A stretch of DNA of 64,000 nucleotides from a bacterium (GCA_004299235.1 SCQL01000002.1:62001-126000); one strand, 5' to 3'. Positions 1-8,622 are shown, counted from the first letter of the stretch. Translations and numbers: made by a program. Notes: a model not told the origin generated them from the letters alone.

Positions 1-1073
1 GTGCCCGCCGGGATGTCCTTGCAGAGGTCGGCCTTCGTGTAGAGGCCGTTCTGGATCAGCACCTGGATGTTGTCCTTGGTGATGGGGACCGTCGGCACGA
101 AGACCGTGGGGACGTCCACCGCGCCGTTCTTGGTCACCGACTGGAAGAAGTCGGCCGGCGGCTTCTCGCCCTTGATGAGAAACACGCTGAGCTGTGCGGC
201 ATCGTCCGCGAAGACCGGGATCGGCTGCAGCACCGACATGCCCTGGGTCCCGAGCAGGATGCGCTGAGTACCCGCCAAGGTGGCATCGAGACCCGTCACC
301 GGCACCTTGCCGGCCAGGTTGTGCTCGCGCAGCGCCGCGATGACCCCGCCTGCCATCCCATCGTTGGCCGAGAGGACGCCCTGCACGTTGTTGCTGGTCT
401 TGGTGAGGACCTGCTCCATCTCTTCCTGGGCCTTGGCCGGGTCCCAGCCGTCGGTCCACAGGTCGCCGACCAGGTGCCGCTCATTCGAATCGAACAGCGG
501 CTTCAAGACGCTCATGTAGCCCTTGTTGAAGAGGTGCGCGTTGTTGTCGGTGGGCGAACCGTTGATCAGCGCGATGTTGTCGCCGGTTTTGGTGTGATCC
601 GCAAGCCACTGGCCCTGGATCTTGCCCACGGCCTCTGAATCCTTGCCGATGAAGTAGTCAAGGTTGGTGTTCTTGATCAGCCGTGAGTAGGCGATCACGG
701 GGACCTTCTGCTGATGCGCCTCGGTCACGATGCTGGCGGCGGCGACGGCGTCGACCGGAATCACGATCAGAACCTTCGCCCCTTTGGCCAGCGCCGCTTC
801 GGCCTGCGACTGCTGCTTGCTGGGATCGTTCAGCGCGTTGTAGACGACGACCGTCGTGCTGGGTGAATGCTTCTTGAACGCGGCTATCAGGTTCGGCCGG
901 TCCTGGCCTTCCCAGCGCGAGGTGGTGTTGTCGGGCAGCAGAAGCGCCACCAGCGACGGGGGGGTGGTGGGAGTGGTTCCGCCCACGGATCCACAGCCGC
1001 CGAGGACGACCGCGGCAGCTAATGCGATGACCCCGATCAGACCACGCCCTAACCGGAGCCTCTTGGGAATCAT
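1..1073 (-). CDS. Sugar ABC transporter substrate-binding lipoprotein (3' end outside window)
   Basis: Solute-binding protein of the ribose/xylose type (periplasmic-binding-protein family 1 fold), expected to sit on the outer face of the membrane and feed a sugar ABC importer. The ATG at 1073 is preceded by a clear GAGGAG site. The product starts with a short basic stretch, a hydrophobic segment and a lipobox (VVLGGCGS). After it come typical motifs: DNTTSRWEGQDRPN near the start, a run on VIPVDAVAAA and ANDGMAGGVIAAL in the second lobe. About 357 codons are visible and the gene runs off the left edge, so its C-terminus and any permease or ATPase partners lie outside. The exact sugar cannot be told from the sequence. 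Confidence 0.9.
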   Translation of the reverse strand, partial: MIPKRLRLGRGLIGVIALAAAVVLGGCGSVGGTTPTTPPSLVALLLPDNTTSRWEGQDRPNLIAAFKKHSPSTTVVVYNALNDPSKQQSQAEAALAKGAKVLIVIPVDAVAAASIVTEAHQQKVPVIAYSRLIKNTNLDYFIGKDSEAVGKIQGQWLADHTKTGDNIALINGSPTDNNAHLFNKGYMSVLKPLFDSNERHLVGDLWTDGWDPAKAQEEMEQVLTKTSNNVQGVLSANDGMAGGVIAALREHNLAGKVPVTGLDATLAGTQRILLGTQGMSVLQPIPVFADDAAQLSVFLIKGEKPPADFFQSVTKNGAVDVPTVFVPTVPITKDNIQVLIQNGLYTKADLCKDIPAG

Positions 1074-1503
1074 TGAGTTAATCTCCTCCTCAGTCTCTTG
1101 CGGCGACTTCCGCTGGCCAGCCAAAACCTGCTCTAGGCGGGCGAATCAGGTCACCGTAGATCCGGGTGATTCGCGAAATTGTGCGAGCGGCAACAAAATG
1201 ACCGAGGGGCGTGTTTTGCGGCCCTGACGCCGAGCCACCCGCGCCTCGACGAGACGCGGGGCGCGGTGTCGTGACCGACGTCGCCTTACAAGGCGACGAC
1301 CACGGTCGCGTGCACGATCGGCGAGGTGAAGCTCCAGCAGGAGAATGCGACGATCGTCACCGCCGCGGCCGACAATCCCGGCCGCGCTTGAGCCGCGCCG
1401 GATCCGTTCCGGGGCGGCAGGAGCCGGGCATGACCCCTGCCGCCGCCGGCATCAACTTCTACGCGGAGCGGCTGGTATCAGTCCAGGTCATCGTTAGAAC
1501 CCC
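1074..1503. other. Intergenic stretch without a convincing gene
   Basis: About 430 bp upstream of the sugar-binding gene and downstream of the small secreted protein gene. The promoter of the former should be here. A plus-strand frame at 1275-1391 reads smoothly (TTVACTIGEVKLQQENATIV) but has no start codon, is only 38 codons long and ends in TGA. It may be a decayed gene end. Nothing else is recognisable. Confidence 0.4.
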
Positions 1504-1935
1504 CTAGCCGGCCGGGTGCCCGGCGGCCTCGCAGGCCTTGACCTTCGCCTTCTCCGAGGAGTCCTCTGTGCGGTCGGCGGCTTTCTCCGACTTGTCCTCG
1601 GCGTGGTCGCCGGCCTTGCTGGCGCGGCCGCTCTTCTCGGAGGTGTCTTCGGTGCGGTCGCCCGCCTTCTCAGAAGCGTCTTCGGTGCGGTCGCCCGCCT
1701 TGCAGGCGTCCTCGGTCTTGGACTCGGCCTTGCTCGATGCGATCGCGCTGACGCAATCGCCGTGGGTGTCGCCCGGACCGTGCGGGCACGTCGTCCGTGC
1801 CGCCAATGAGACGCTGTCGCCGTGCGAATCGGAGTTGCCGTCGCCGGCGGTCGTCGCCGTGCTGGCGAGGGCGGTTCCGGTTCCCAGAACCACGACGGCG
1901 CTCACCCCGAGAATCGCGAGTCGTAACTTGTACAT
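1504..1935 (-). CDS. Small secreted protein with charged EKAGDRTEDxS repeats
   Basis: 143 residues. It has an N-terminal signal peptide (MYKLRLAILGVSAVVVLGTGTALAS) and a mature part rich in Asp, Glu, Lys and Ser. Four or five imperfect copies of an 11-residue unit (KAGDRTEDASE, KAGDRTEDTSE, KAGDHAEDKSE, KAADRTEDSSE) occupy roughly residues 80-130. Three cysteines precede the repeats and one follows. The start ATG has a GGAGGC-type site upstream. I do not recognise a family. The repeat composition suggests an extended, highly soluble exported polypeptide, perhaps wall-associated or cation-binding, which is inference only. Confidence 0.7.
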   Translation of the reverse strand: MYKLRLAILGVSAVVVLGTGTALASTATTAGDGNSDSHGDSVSLAARTTCPHGPGDTHGDCVSAIASSKAESKTEDACKAGDRTEDASEKAGDRTEDTSEKSGRASKAGDHAEDKSEKAADRTEDSSEKAKVKACEAAGHPAG

Positions 1936-2034
1936 CCGTTGCCTCCTGGCTTCCTGGCTTCGGGCAGGGATACCGCTCCCATCGCCCTCTCCGGCCAGAA
2001 CAAACGCTGGAGGGTGCGGAAGTACCCGAAACCT

Positions 2035-2478
2035 CTATGTCAGGTGCCGGAACGGCTCCGGCACGTAATCCGCCAGCACCTGCTTCCACTCGTCGCTGAG
2101 CGTGGCCTTGACGGTGGCGTCTTCTTTGGCGAGCCACGCGAGATGGCGGAGGCCGTGCTCCAGGACCTGCCAGGAGGCGATCGCGGTGGGTGCGCTCGTG
2201 GTCCCCGCGCGGGCGAGCTCGATGCGGGTGATCGGTACGCCGGCCAGCTGGGGCGCCTGGTGCTCCGCGTTGACGACGACAAAGCTCAGCACGACCGACC
2301 CGCGGTGGCGGCGCCACGAGGTCGAGTGCACGAGGAGAGGGGGGCCCATGAGGTCGCGCGAGAGCCGCGCTACGACCGCCACCGGATCGTCGTCGGCCCC
2401 GACCTCGACATACCAGGGATCCGGGCCGCAGGGCCCGGCCAGCTCGGCGCTCCCAGCCCGCAGCCGGAGCACGAACAC
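2035..2478 (-). CDS. Conserved-looking hypothetical protein
   Basis: The frame is open from 2664, but the plausible coding part begins at a GTG near 2478 (VFVLRLRAGSAELAGPCG) because the region further upstream overlaps the small DUF1059-like gene in another frame. This gives about 147 residues: a compact, mixed alpha/beta-looking protein with no signal peptide or membrane segment, ending WKQVLADYVPEPFRHLT. Hydrophobic strands such as GSVVLSFVVV and a helix-rich C-terminus (SWQVLEHGLRHLAWLAKED) argue that it is real. I do not recognise the family and cannot assign a role. It is probably transcribed after the DUF1059-like gene. Confidence 0.6.
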   Translation of the reverse strand: MFVLRLRAGSAELAGPCGPDPWYVEVGADDDPVAVVARLSRDLMGPPLLVHSTSWRRHRGSVVLSFVVVNAEHQAPQLAGVPITRIELARAGTTSAPTAIASWQVLEHGLRHLAWLAKEDATVKATLSDEWKQVLADYVPEPFRHLT

Positions 2479-2534
2479 CTCGGCCTGGACCGGCCCGGAG
2501 GTCGCCCAGGGTTCGCCGCGCCGAGGGCGTCGTG

Positions 2535-2702
2535 TCAGCTCGGGCGTGCCATTGCGAGCACCTGCTCGCGCGTCACTTTCATGTTGTGCGCTTCCCGGCC
2601 GTGCTTCTGAACGATGGGGACGAGGGTCTTTACCCGGCCGCGAGCCTCGAACCCGCATTCGCATCGCACCACCAGCTCACTGTTCACCCGGACCTCGGTC
2701 AT
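2535..2702 (-). CDS. Small DUF1059-like protein
   Basis: A 55-residue frame starting at ATG 2702: MTEVRVNSELVVRCECGF, a middle with VPIVQKHGREAHNM, and an end with REQVLAMARPS. The order (short N-terminal strands, a CxC pair, a His-rich helix KHGREAHNM) matches the small DUF1059 family of stand-alone cytosolic proteins whose function is not known. It lies just upstream of the hypothetical gene ending at 2035, on the same strand, with about 56 bp between them, so the two may be co-transcribed. Confidence 0.6.
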   Translation of the reverse strand: MTEVRVNSELVVRCECGFEARGRVKTLVPIVQKHGREAHNMKVTREQVLAMARPS

Positions 2703-2790
2703 GGTGGGCAGAGGCTACCACCGGCGGGCGCGCCCCGGGCGGCGTTCGAGTGGCTGCGGACGACGCCCGAGGCCGCACGATAAGAAGGTG

Positions 2791-3615
2791 ATGGGAGCCA
2801 GGTCACGGCTCGCCGGTCTGGCCCTGGCCGGTCTGCTTCTGGGCGCCTGCACGGCCGGCTCCCAGGCGGCGCCGCCGGCGCCGCGGCACGTGTTCGTGAT
2901 CGTGATGGAGAACAAATCGCCGCAGGAGGCGCTGACCGGGCCCTTCACGGCGTCGCTCGCGGCGAGGTACAGGGAGGCGGTGAACTACCGGGCGGTGGCG
3001 CGCCCCAGCGTGCCGAACTACCTGGCGCTGACGTCGGGGCAGACCTGGGGCGTGGCGGATGACGGCTACCACGTCCTCCCGAGATCAGACCTCGGCGACC
3101 AGCTGACCGCGGCCGGGGTGAGCTGGCGCGCCTATATGGAGGGCCTTGCCTCGCGGGACTGCCTCGACAGCCCCCTCCCATATGACCCGGGCCACAACCC
3201 ATTCGCCTTCTACGGCGGGCGATGCCCCGCCAACGTCGTGCCCCTCACCTCGCTCGCGGCCGACCTCGCCGGCCCGGCCCCGCGTTTCGCCTGGATCACT
3301 CCCGACCGGTGCCACGACACCCACGACTGCCCGGTGCCGGCCGGCGACGACTGGCTGCGCCAGACCGTGACCCTGATCATGCGTTCGAAGGCTTGGGGCG
3401 ACGACGCGATCCTGCTCATCACCTGGGACGAGGACGACGGCAGCGCCGGAAATCGCGTCCTGACCCTGGTCGTGGGGCGCTGGCTCAGCCACCGGGTGAG
3501 CCACCAGCCATATACCCACTACTCCCTTCTGGCGACGATCGAGGACCTGTTGGGCGTCGGGCGGCTGGGCCAGGCGGCCGGCGCGCGTCCGATGCGAGAC
3601 CTGGTTTCGCCCTAG
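2791..3615 (+). CDS. Secreted phosphoesterase (acid phosphatase/phospholipase C-like) lipoprotein
   Basis: 274 residues from ATG 2791. The N-terminus is a lipoprotein signal (GLALAGLLLGACTAG). The mature part follows the phosphoesterase family of the alkaline-phosphatase superfamily: HVFVIVMENKS near residue 33 with the metal-binding ME(N/H) motif, RPSVPNYLALTSG (conserved Asn), and ITWDEDDG and HYSLLATIEDLLGV near the C-terminus. These proteins hydrolyse phosphate mono- or diesters outside the cell. The length is on the short side for the family, as usual for minimal actinobacterial-type versions. Substrate not determinable. A secreted BNR-type protein follows in the same direction. Confidence 0.8.
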   Translation: MGARSRLAGLALAGLLLGACTAGSQAAPPAPRHVFVIVMENKSPQEALTGPFTASLAARYREAVNYRAVARPSVPNYLALTSGQTWGVADDGYHVLPRSDLGDQLTAAGVSWRAYMEGLASRDCLDSPLPYDPGHNPFAFYGGRCPANVVPLTSLAADLAGPAPRFAWITPDRCHDTHDCPVPAGDDWLRQTVTLIMRSKAWGDDAILLITWDEDDGSAGNRVLTLVVGRWLSHRVSHQPYTHYSLLATIEDLLGVGRLGQAAGARPMRDLVSP

Positions 3616-3739
3616 CGGCGGGTGCGGCTGAATTCGAGACTGGCGGGGGGCGGCGGTTTGTGGCAGGCTCGGTGGAGAAGGCAGGGGCACTCGAGCGGCG
3701 TGGCGCTCGGCGCTCCGATCGGCCAGCAAGGAGGTAGTG

Positions 3740-5473
3740 GTGAGACGAATTCGATTCCTGCTCTTGCCGTGCACCCTGGTCGTGGTGCTGGCCCAAGCCT
3801 CACCGGGCGCGGCCGGCCCGCCGGCCAACATCCGGGTGACCCATGACGCGGGCAGCGTGTACCTCAGCGCCGATCAGCTGAGTGGCGGGACCTATACCGA
3901 CACCACCCTGGTCCGATGCGGCACCGACCGGCGCATGCAGAACGAGCCGACCCTGGCGATCGATCCGCGCAACACGATGGTGCGCACGTCAGGCAGCAAC
4001 GACTACTGCACGGTGCCGACCAACCACGACGCGTGGGCCGGTTTCTACCGCTCCGGCAACGGGGGCACGACCTGGGTCGACACCCTGCTCCCGGGCTACT
4101 TGCATGACGCCTCCGCTCAGGGCCTCGCCAGCCCGGTGCACCAGATGGCGCTCGGCGGCGCCATCGCCGCCGGCGACCCGGTCCAGGCCTGGGACAAGGA
4201 TGGCAACCTCTTTTTCATGGGCAACAACTTCAACCGCGGCTTCGAGGATGGAAGATCCGGGGCGTTCCGCGACAACACCGGCGATGTGTGGGTGGCGACC
4301 TACGCCCCAGCCAACCCCTCCGACAGCACGACTGACGGTTCGCGTTACGTGCGGACCGTGATCCTCGCGGCCAACACCTTCGGGCTGGGATCCTTCAATG
4401 ACAAGACCGGGATCCAGGTCGACCAGACCGGCTCGCCTTTTGCCGGCAACGTCTACGCGGCGTGGTCCGATTTCCACGGTGGAGGCTGCAACGAGATCGT
4501 CTTCTCGCGCTCGACCGACCACGGCGCCACCTTCAGCGCGCCGATGAAGATCAGCAGCGTGTGCAACAACCAGGGCCCGAACATCGCGATCGGTCCCAGC
4601 GGCCAGGTTTACGTCTCGTGGTTCGCCACCACCGGCGGCACCAGGGCCCTGGGCGGCAATTTCGTCGAGGGGGCCGCCTTCGCCAGCTCCTCCGACGGCG
4701 GGCAGACCTTCAGCAAGGCGAGCATCGTCGTGCAGTTCAACCCCTTCACCTCGAGCGCTTTCTCCGGGAATGGCGCTCGTGACTGTGGCGACGGCCTGTT
4801 CGCCTGCCCGACCGGCTTCACCTTCCCTCGCTTCGACCTCGCCCAGCCGACCATCGCGACCGATGGCGGCAACATCTACATGGCGTTCATGACCGCCCTG
4901 CCTTCCGGGCAGGGGCAGACCCAGTTCGTGAAGTCGAGCAGCGGCGGCGCGATCTGGTCCACCGCCGCGGCGGTCGACCCGCAGGCGTCCGGCCATCAGT
5001 TCTTTCCGTGGATCACGGCGTCGAGCGGGCGGCTGAGCGTCGTTGATTACGACAGCCGGCATGACGTCAACTACGAACCGACCCGCCCGCCCTGCAACAG
5101 TCCGACCGGCGTGGGCAGCGCGTGCCTGGCGGTGCGGTACTCGAGCTCGACCAATGGTGGAGCCAGCTGGTCGCACCAGGAGCTGACCACCGCGTTCACC
5201 AACCCCAACCTCGAGCAGTTCGGCGGGCGGCTGGTGCCGTTTTTCGGCGACTACATCACGGTCTCGGCCGTCGGCGGCTCCATCGCCGCGGTCTGGACCG
5301 ACCAGCGTGACGCGGTCCTGGGTGGCGGGGGCACCGGGGGCGTCGACGGCGATGACGTGCTCGGCGACCCGGCGGCGGGCGGAACCTGCTTGTCGTCGTT
5401 TCGCGCCTGCTTCGACACCGGCGGTCTCGACCAGAACATCTACACCGCCAACGTCACGGCCGGCGCCGGCTGA
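3740..5473 (+). CDS. Secreted BNR/sialidase-like beta-propeller protein
   Basis: 577 residues. Two consecutive GTG codons exist at 3737 and 3740; the second leaves a usable distance from the AAGGAGG at 3728-3734. A signal peptide (RIRFLLLPCTLVVVLAQASPGAAG) is followed by repeated BNR/Asp-box-like motifs such as SGNGGTTW, STDHGATF, SSDGGQTF, SSSTNGGASW, the hallmark of exo-alpha-sialidase-type six-bladed propellers. Many actinobacterial proteins of this type are called sialidase family although sialidase activity is unproven. Several Cys pairs suit an exported protein. The last 20 bp overlap the end of the convergent DUF167 gene. Confidence 0.8.
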   Translation: MRRIRFLLLPCTLVVVLAQASPGAAGPPANIRVTHDAGSVYLSADQLSGGTYTDTTLVRCGTDRRMQNEPTLAIDPRNTMVRTSGSNDYCTVPTNHDAWAGFYRSGNGGTTWVDTLLPGYLHDASAQGLASPVHQMALGGAIAAGDPVQAWDKDGNLFFMGNNFNRGFEDGRSGAFRDNTGDVWVATYAPANPSDSTTDGSRYVRTVILAANTFGLGSFNDKTGIQVDQTGSPFAGNVYAAWSDFHGGGCNEIVFSRSTDHGATFSAPMKISSVCNNQGPNIAIGPSGQVYVSWFATTGGTRALGGNFVEGAAFASSSDGGQTFSKASIVVQFNPFTSSAFSGNGARDCGDGLFACPTGFTFPRFDLAQPTIATDGGNIYMAFMTALPSGQGQTQFVKSSSGGAIWSTAAAVDPQASGHQFFPWITASSGRLSVVDYDSRHDVNYEPTRPPCNSPTGVGSACLAVRYSSSTNGGASWSHQELTTAFTNPNLEQFGGRLVPFFGDYITVSAVGGSIAAVWTDQRDAVLGGGGTGGVDGDDVLGDPAAGGTCLSSFRACFDTGGLDQNIYTANVTAGAG

Positions 5474-5744
5474 TGATCGACGGGCGGCGGGGCGCCACGC
5501 TTCCGCCGCCCGCCCCTCGTCGCGTGGCGCGCGCAACCTCCACCAGCTTGGTCCGGCCGCGTGCTCCTGAACGCAACCTGACCGCCGAGATCGGCACTCC
5601 GAGCTCGCCGGCGACCGCTTGCAAAACGGCTTGATTGGCGGCGCCGGCGACCGGCGGCGCGGTCACCCAGACCTCGAGCCCCTCATCCTTCCAGGCCACC
5701 TTCGCCCGCGACGCGCGGGTATGGACGCGGACGCTGATGAGCAC
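5454..5744 (-). CDS. DUF167 (YggU) family protein
   Basis: 96 residues. The first two thirds are a typical DUF167 domain: ISVRVHTRASRAKV, LEVWVTAPPVAGAANQAV and LRSGARGRTKLVEV. The family is small, cytosolic and of uncertain function. The last 20 residues (Arg/Pro rich) lie beyond the domain and overlap the end of the convergent propeller gene. It is divergent from the HMG-CoA lyase gene, with only 20 bp between the start codons. Confidence 0.85.
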   Translation of the reverse strand: MLISVRVHTRASRAKVAWKDEGLEVWVTAPPVAGAANQAVLQAVAGELGVPISAVRLRSGARGRTKLVEVARATRRGAGGGSVAPRRPSIISRRRP

Positions 5745-5764
5745 AGCCGATCTACCTTATCTGT

Positions 5765-6655
5765 GTGTCGGTCATCGTCTGCGACGTCGGCCCCCGTGAC
5801 GGGCTGCAGAACGAGGCGCGGGTCCTCGACGTCGCCGTTCGGGCCGAGCTGTGCGATCGCCTCGCCGCGGCCGGCCTCAGGCGCATGGAGGCGGCGAGCT
5901 TCGTCAACCCCAAACTCGTCCCGCAGATGGCGGGGGCGGAGGGCGTCATGGCGGCGCTGCGGCGGCGGCCGGGAACCGCATATGCCGGCCTGGTCCTCAA
6001 CGAAAGGGGCTACGAGCGCGCGCTGGCGGCGGGCGTCGATGAGGTCCACTACGCGTTTGCCGCCACCGACGAGTTCGGAAGGCGCAACCAGAACGCCACC
6101 ACCGAGCAGGGGCTGCAAACGGCGCTGGCGCTGGTGGCGCGAGCGCGCGTCGACAGGCTTCCCATCACGGTCACGGTGAGCGTCTCGTTCGGCTGTCCGT
6201 TCGAGGGACCGGTGCCGGCGAAACGGGTGCTCGGCATCGTCGAGCGCCTGATGGCGGTGCCCGCGGATGAAATCTGCCTGGCCGACACGATCGGGGTCGG
6301 GGTGCCGGCTCAGGTCAAGGAGCTGGTCGGGGGGGCCAGGCGACTCGGGGCGGCCGCCGGGGCTCATTTTCACAACACGCGCAACACCGGGTTCGCCAAC
6401 GCGGTGGAGGCGCTCAACCAGGGGGTGGTTTCACTCGATGCCTCGGTCGGGGGAGCGGGAGGGTGCCCGTTCGCGCCGAAGGCGACGGGCAACATCGCCA
6501 CCGAGGACCTGGTCTACTTGCTACGCGGCCTCGGCGTCGATACCGGCATCGACCTGGCGGCGTTGATCGAGACCTCGCGGTGGCTGGGCGGGCAGCTCGG
6601 TAGAGAACTGCCCGGCCTGGTCGCGCGCGCGGGCGACTTTCCCTATCGGAACTAG
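5765..6655 (+). CDS. mvaB: Hydroxymethylglutaryl-CoA lyase family protein
   Basis: 296 residues, full length for the family. A TIM-barrel aldolase that cleaves HMG-CoA to acetyl-CoA and acetoacetate (leucine breakdown). Visible motifs: VCDVGPRDGLQNE (metal and substrate binding) at residue 5, FNTR-like HFHNTRNTGFANA, and the loop SVGGAGGCPFAPKATGN with its catalytic cysteine. GTG start 5765 follows a TACCTT -10-like box by six bases, so the transcript may be leaderless. The family also contains related CoA lyases, so the exact substrate is inferred. Confidence 0.87.
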   Translation: MSVIVCDVGPRDGLQNEARVLDVAVRAELCDRLAAAGLRRMEAASFVNPKLVPQMAGAEGVMAALRRRPGTAYAGLVLNERGYERALAAGVDEVHYAFAATDEFGRRNQNATTEQGLQTALALVARARVDRLPITVTVSVSFGCPFEGPVPAKRVLGIVERLMAVPADEICLADTIGVGVPAQVKELVGGARRLGAAAGAHFHNTRNTGFANAVEALNQGVVSLDASVGGAGGCPFAPKATGNIATEDLVYLLRGLGVDTGIDLAALIETSRWLGGQLGRELPGLVARAGDFPYRN

Positions 6656-8176
6656 CTAGTCCCTGGTGGACTCCAGCCCGTACAGGGCGCCGAACTTGCT
6701 CTGGACGTACTCGATCCACGGTGCCGCCGTGAGCGGCTTGCCCGTTGCCCTTTCGAGCAGCTCGTTCGGCGTGAACTTTCGGCCGTGCCGGTGCACGTTC
6801 TTCCGCAGCCAGCCGAGCAGGTTCGTGAACTCGCCCTTTTCGATCTGCGCGTCCAGGTCGGGGATGTCGGCCCGCATCTTCTCCATGAGCTGCGCGCCGA
6901 TCAGGTTGCCGAGGGTGTAGCCCGGGAAGATCCCGAAGCTGACCGACGACCAGTGGATGTCCTGCAGGGCGCCCTCGCGGTCGTTCGGCACATCGACGCC
7001 AAGGTACGACTCGACCCGAGCCCTCCACGCTTCCGGTAGATCCCTCACCTTGAGCGTGCCCTCGAGCATCTCGTTCTCGAGCTCGAACCGGAGCAGGACG
7101 TGCATGTTGTAGGTCACCTCGTCCGCCTCCACGCGGATGAGGGATGGGTACGACTTGTTCACCGCCCTGAAGAACGCCTCGTCATCGACCCCGCGCAGCG
7201 GCTCCGGGAAAGTGGCGCGGAGGCTGGGGTAGAAGTGCTTCCAGAACGCGCGGCCGCGGCCGATCAGGTTCTCCCAGAGGCGGGACTGCGACTCGTGCAC
7301 ACCGGGCGAGGCTCCATCCCACAGCGGAGTGCGATCGAGGTCATGGCCGATGCCCTGGTTGTACATGGCGTGGCCTGACTCGTGGATCGAGCCGAAGAGG
7401 CACTCGTTGAAGAAGTCGCGCGATACGCGGGTGGTGATGCGCACGTCGCCGGGCCCGAACGAGGTGGAGAAAGGGTGGGTCGAGATATCCTGCCGGCCGC
7501 GTTCGAGGTCGTAGCCGAGCGTGGAGACGAGCTCGAGGGCGTACCTGACCTGAAGCGCCGGCTCAAACCCGCGATACAGCACCCGGTCGTCGACGGCGTC
7601 GGCATGCCGCGCGATATCCGCGATCAGTGGCACGATGGCCTTCTTGAGCTGGTCGAAAATCGTCTCCAGCTCGTTGGTGGTCATGCCCGGCTCCGTCCGG
7701 TCGAGCAATGCGTCGTAAGGCCGCTTCTGGTAGCCGAGTGAGTCAGCGATCCGGCGGTTGAGCTCGACGTTCTTCTCGAGGTATGGGGCGAAGAGCTTGA
7801 AGTCGGCGTCGCGGCGCGCCCTCTCCCATACCGGGCGTGCGGTGGAACCCGCCGCCGCGGCCTCCGCCACCAGCTCGGGCGGCAGTTTTCGAGCCTGCTC
7901 GTAATCCCGTCGCGTCACGCGGACCAGGCTCGCTTCGTATGAGTCGAACGGCCGGCTCGAAACCTCGTCCTCGAGCGCGTCGAGCAGGCGGCCCACGTCG
8001 TCGGAGATGAGGCGGACGTGGGACATCCGCAGGAGCGTCGAGAGCTGCTCAGCGCGCGCGGCGACACCGCCGGGCGGCATGTAGGTTTCCTGGTCCCACT
8101 CGAGCAACGCGGCGGCGCGGCTGAGGTCGGTGACCTCGGCCAGGATTGCCTTCAGCCGCTCCAGTTTCTCGCTCAT
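6656..8176 (-). CDS. Carboxypeptidase Taq-type metallopeptidase (M32)
   Basis: 506 residues, the usual length of M32 carboxypeptidases. It removes C-terminal residues from peptides, acting in the cytosol (no signal peptide). The zinc motif HESGH is at residues 265-269. Other family marks are LLEWDQETYMPPGG near the N-terminus, HPFSTSFGPGDVRITTR, and ESQSRLWENLIGR, which holds the third zinc ligand region. The start ATG at 8176 is divergent from the tRNA-Arg gene. Its stop directly abuts the end of the convergent lyase gene. Confidence 0.92.
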   Translation of the reverse strand: MSEKLERLKAILAEVTDLSRAAALLEWDQETYMPPGGVAARAEQLSTLLRMSHVRLISDDVGRLLDALEDEVSSRPFDSYEASLVRVTRRDYEQARKLPPELVAEAAAAGSTARPVWERARRDADFKLFAPYLEKNVELNRRIADSLGYQKRPYDALLDRTEPGMTTNELETIFDQLKKAIVPLIADIARHADAVDDRVLYRGFEPALQVRYALELVSTLGYDLERGRQDISTHPFSTSFGPGDVRITTRVSRDFFNECLFGSIHESGHAMYNQGIGHDLDRTPLWDGASPGVHESQSRLWENLIGRGRAFWKHFYPSLRATFPEPLRGVDDEAFFRAVNKSYPSLIRVEADEVTYNMHVLLRFELENEMLEGTLKVRDLPEAWRARVESYLGVDVPNDREGALQDIHWSSVSFGIFPGYTLGNLIGAQLMEKMRADIPDLDAQIEKGEFTNLLGWLRKNVHRHGRKFTPNELLERATGKPLTAAPWIEYVQSKFGALYGLESTRD

Positions 8177-8242
8177 ACTCTGTGCCCCAAGCGTGTGCGC
8201 GTGCTCGCGAGCCTTGCGCGTATTCTCCCGAATGGCGCAGCC

Positions 8243-8318
8243 GCCCCGCTAGCTCAGTGGATAGAGCATCTGCCTTCTAAGCAGAGGGTCGGGGGTTCGA
8301 ATCCCTCGCGGGGCGCCA
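8243..8318 (+). tRNA. tRNA-Arg (anticodon TCT)
   Basis: A complete cloverleaf with encoded CCA: acceptor GCCCCGC (8243-8249) pairs with GCGGGGC (8308-8314), D arm GCTCAGTGGATAGAGC, anticodon stem TCTGC/GCAGA around loop CTTCTAA (anticodon TCT), T arm with GTTCGAATC. A TATTCT box lies at 8221-8226. The 3' half of the gene is the target of an integrated island: a second copy lies at 14456-14504 and a short one at 8589-8604. Confidence 0.96.
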
Positions 8319-8319
8319 A
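8304..8319 (+). repeat. tRNA-Arg 3'-end attachment repeat, copy 1 (attL-like)
   Basis: The last 15 bases of the tRNA gene plus one flanking base (CCTCGCGGGGCGCCAA). The same 16 bases recur at 8589-8604, and the longer 32-base tRNA end (8287-8318) recurs at 14473-14504. This is the classical footprint of integration into a tRNA 3' end. Confidence 0.8.
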
Positions 8320-8324
8320 TGTCC

Positions 8325-8548
8325 TGTCTCAGGACATAGTGGACTCTTTTGCTCTATGTCTCATGAGATCGTAGACCCGGTGTTGAGAGCGGCCGGCTGA
8401 CTGTCACGGCCGGGGTCGAGCTGCGGGAGATTGGGTGAGACCGTGCCAGCTCAGTTGGGCTGGCTCCGCTGACGACGACTGCCTCCACGAGGAACCGCCC
8501 AAGATCCATGGCCCCACCTCCAGGTGGAGTCCACTATGTCCTGAGACA
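8325..8548. mobile_element. MITE-like element with 22-bp perfect terminal inverted repeats
   Basis: Bases 8325-8346 (beginning TGTCTCAGGACATAG) are the exact reverse complement of 8527-8548. The 224-bp unit has no long reading frame; a 14-codon frame from the ATG at 8356 (MSHEIVDPVLRAAG) is too short to mean much. The ends resemble those of IS481/IS3-like elements, so this is probably an internally deleted, non-autonomous derivative. No convincing target-site duplication was seen. It sits exactly between two copies of the tRNA-end repeat. Confidence 0.65.
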
Positions 8549-8588
8549 TGCACCCGACTACCGGTCGCTTATGTCTTGAACTCAGACA

Positions 8589-8604
8589 CCTCGCGGGGCG
8601 CCAA
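8589..8604 (+). repeat. tRNA-Arg 3'-end attachment repeat, copy 2
   Basis: An exact 16-base copy of 8304-8319. It marks the border between the MITE-bearing 285-bp segment and the rest of the island, as expected when elements accumulate in tandem at one tRNA attachment site. Confidence 0.7.
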
Positions 8605-8622
8605 CCCGGCAGCTTTGATGTC

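Noticed and set aside
1275..1391. Short protein-like frame TTVACTIGEVKLQQENATIV
   Set aside because: 38 codons, no start codon or ribosome-binding site, no recognisable family; kept only as a note on the intergenic stretch.
1560..1720. Regularly spaced repeats that could suggest a CRISPR array
   Set aside because: They are in-frame codon repeats of a secreted protein, of 33-base period and without variable spacers.
3989..5536. Long minus-strand frame (515 codons) opposite the BNR-type protein
   Set aside because: Arg/Ala/Gly-rich text without motifs; it is the mirror of a well-supported plus-strand gene with signal peptide and Asp-box repeats.
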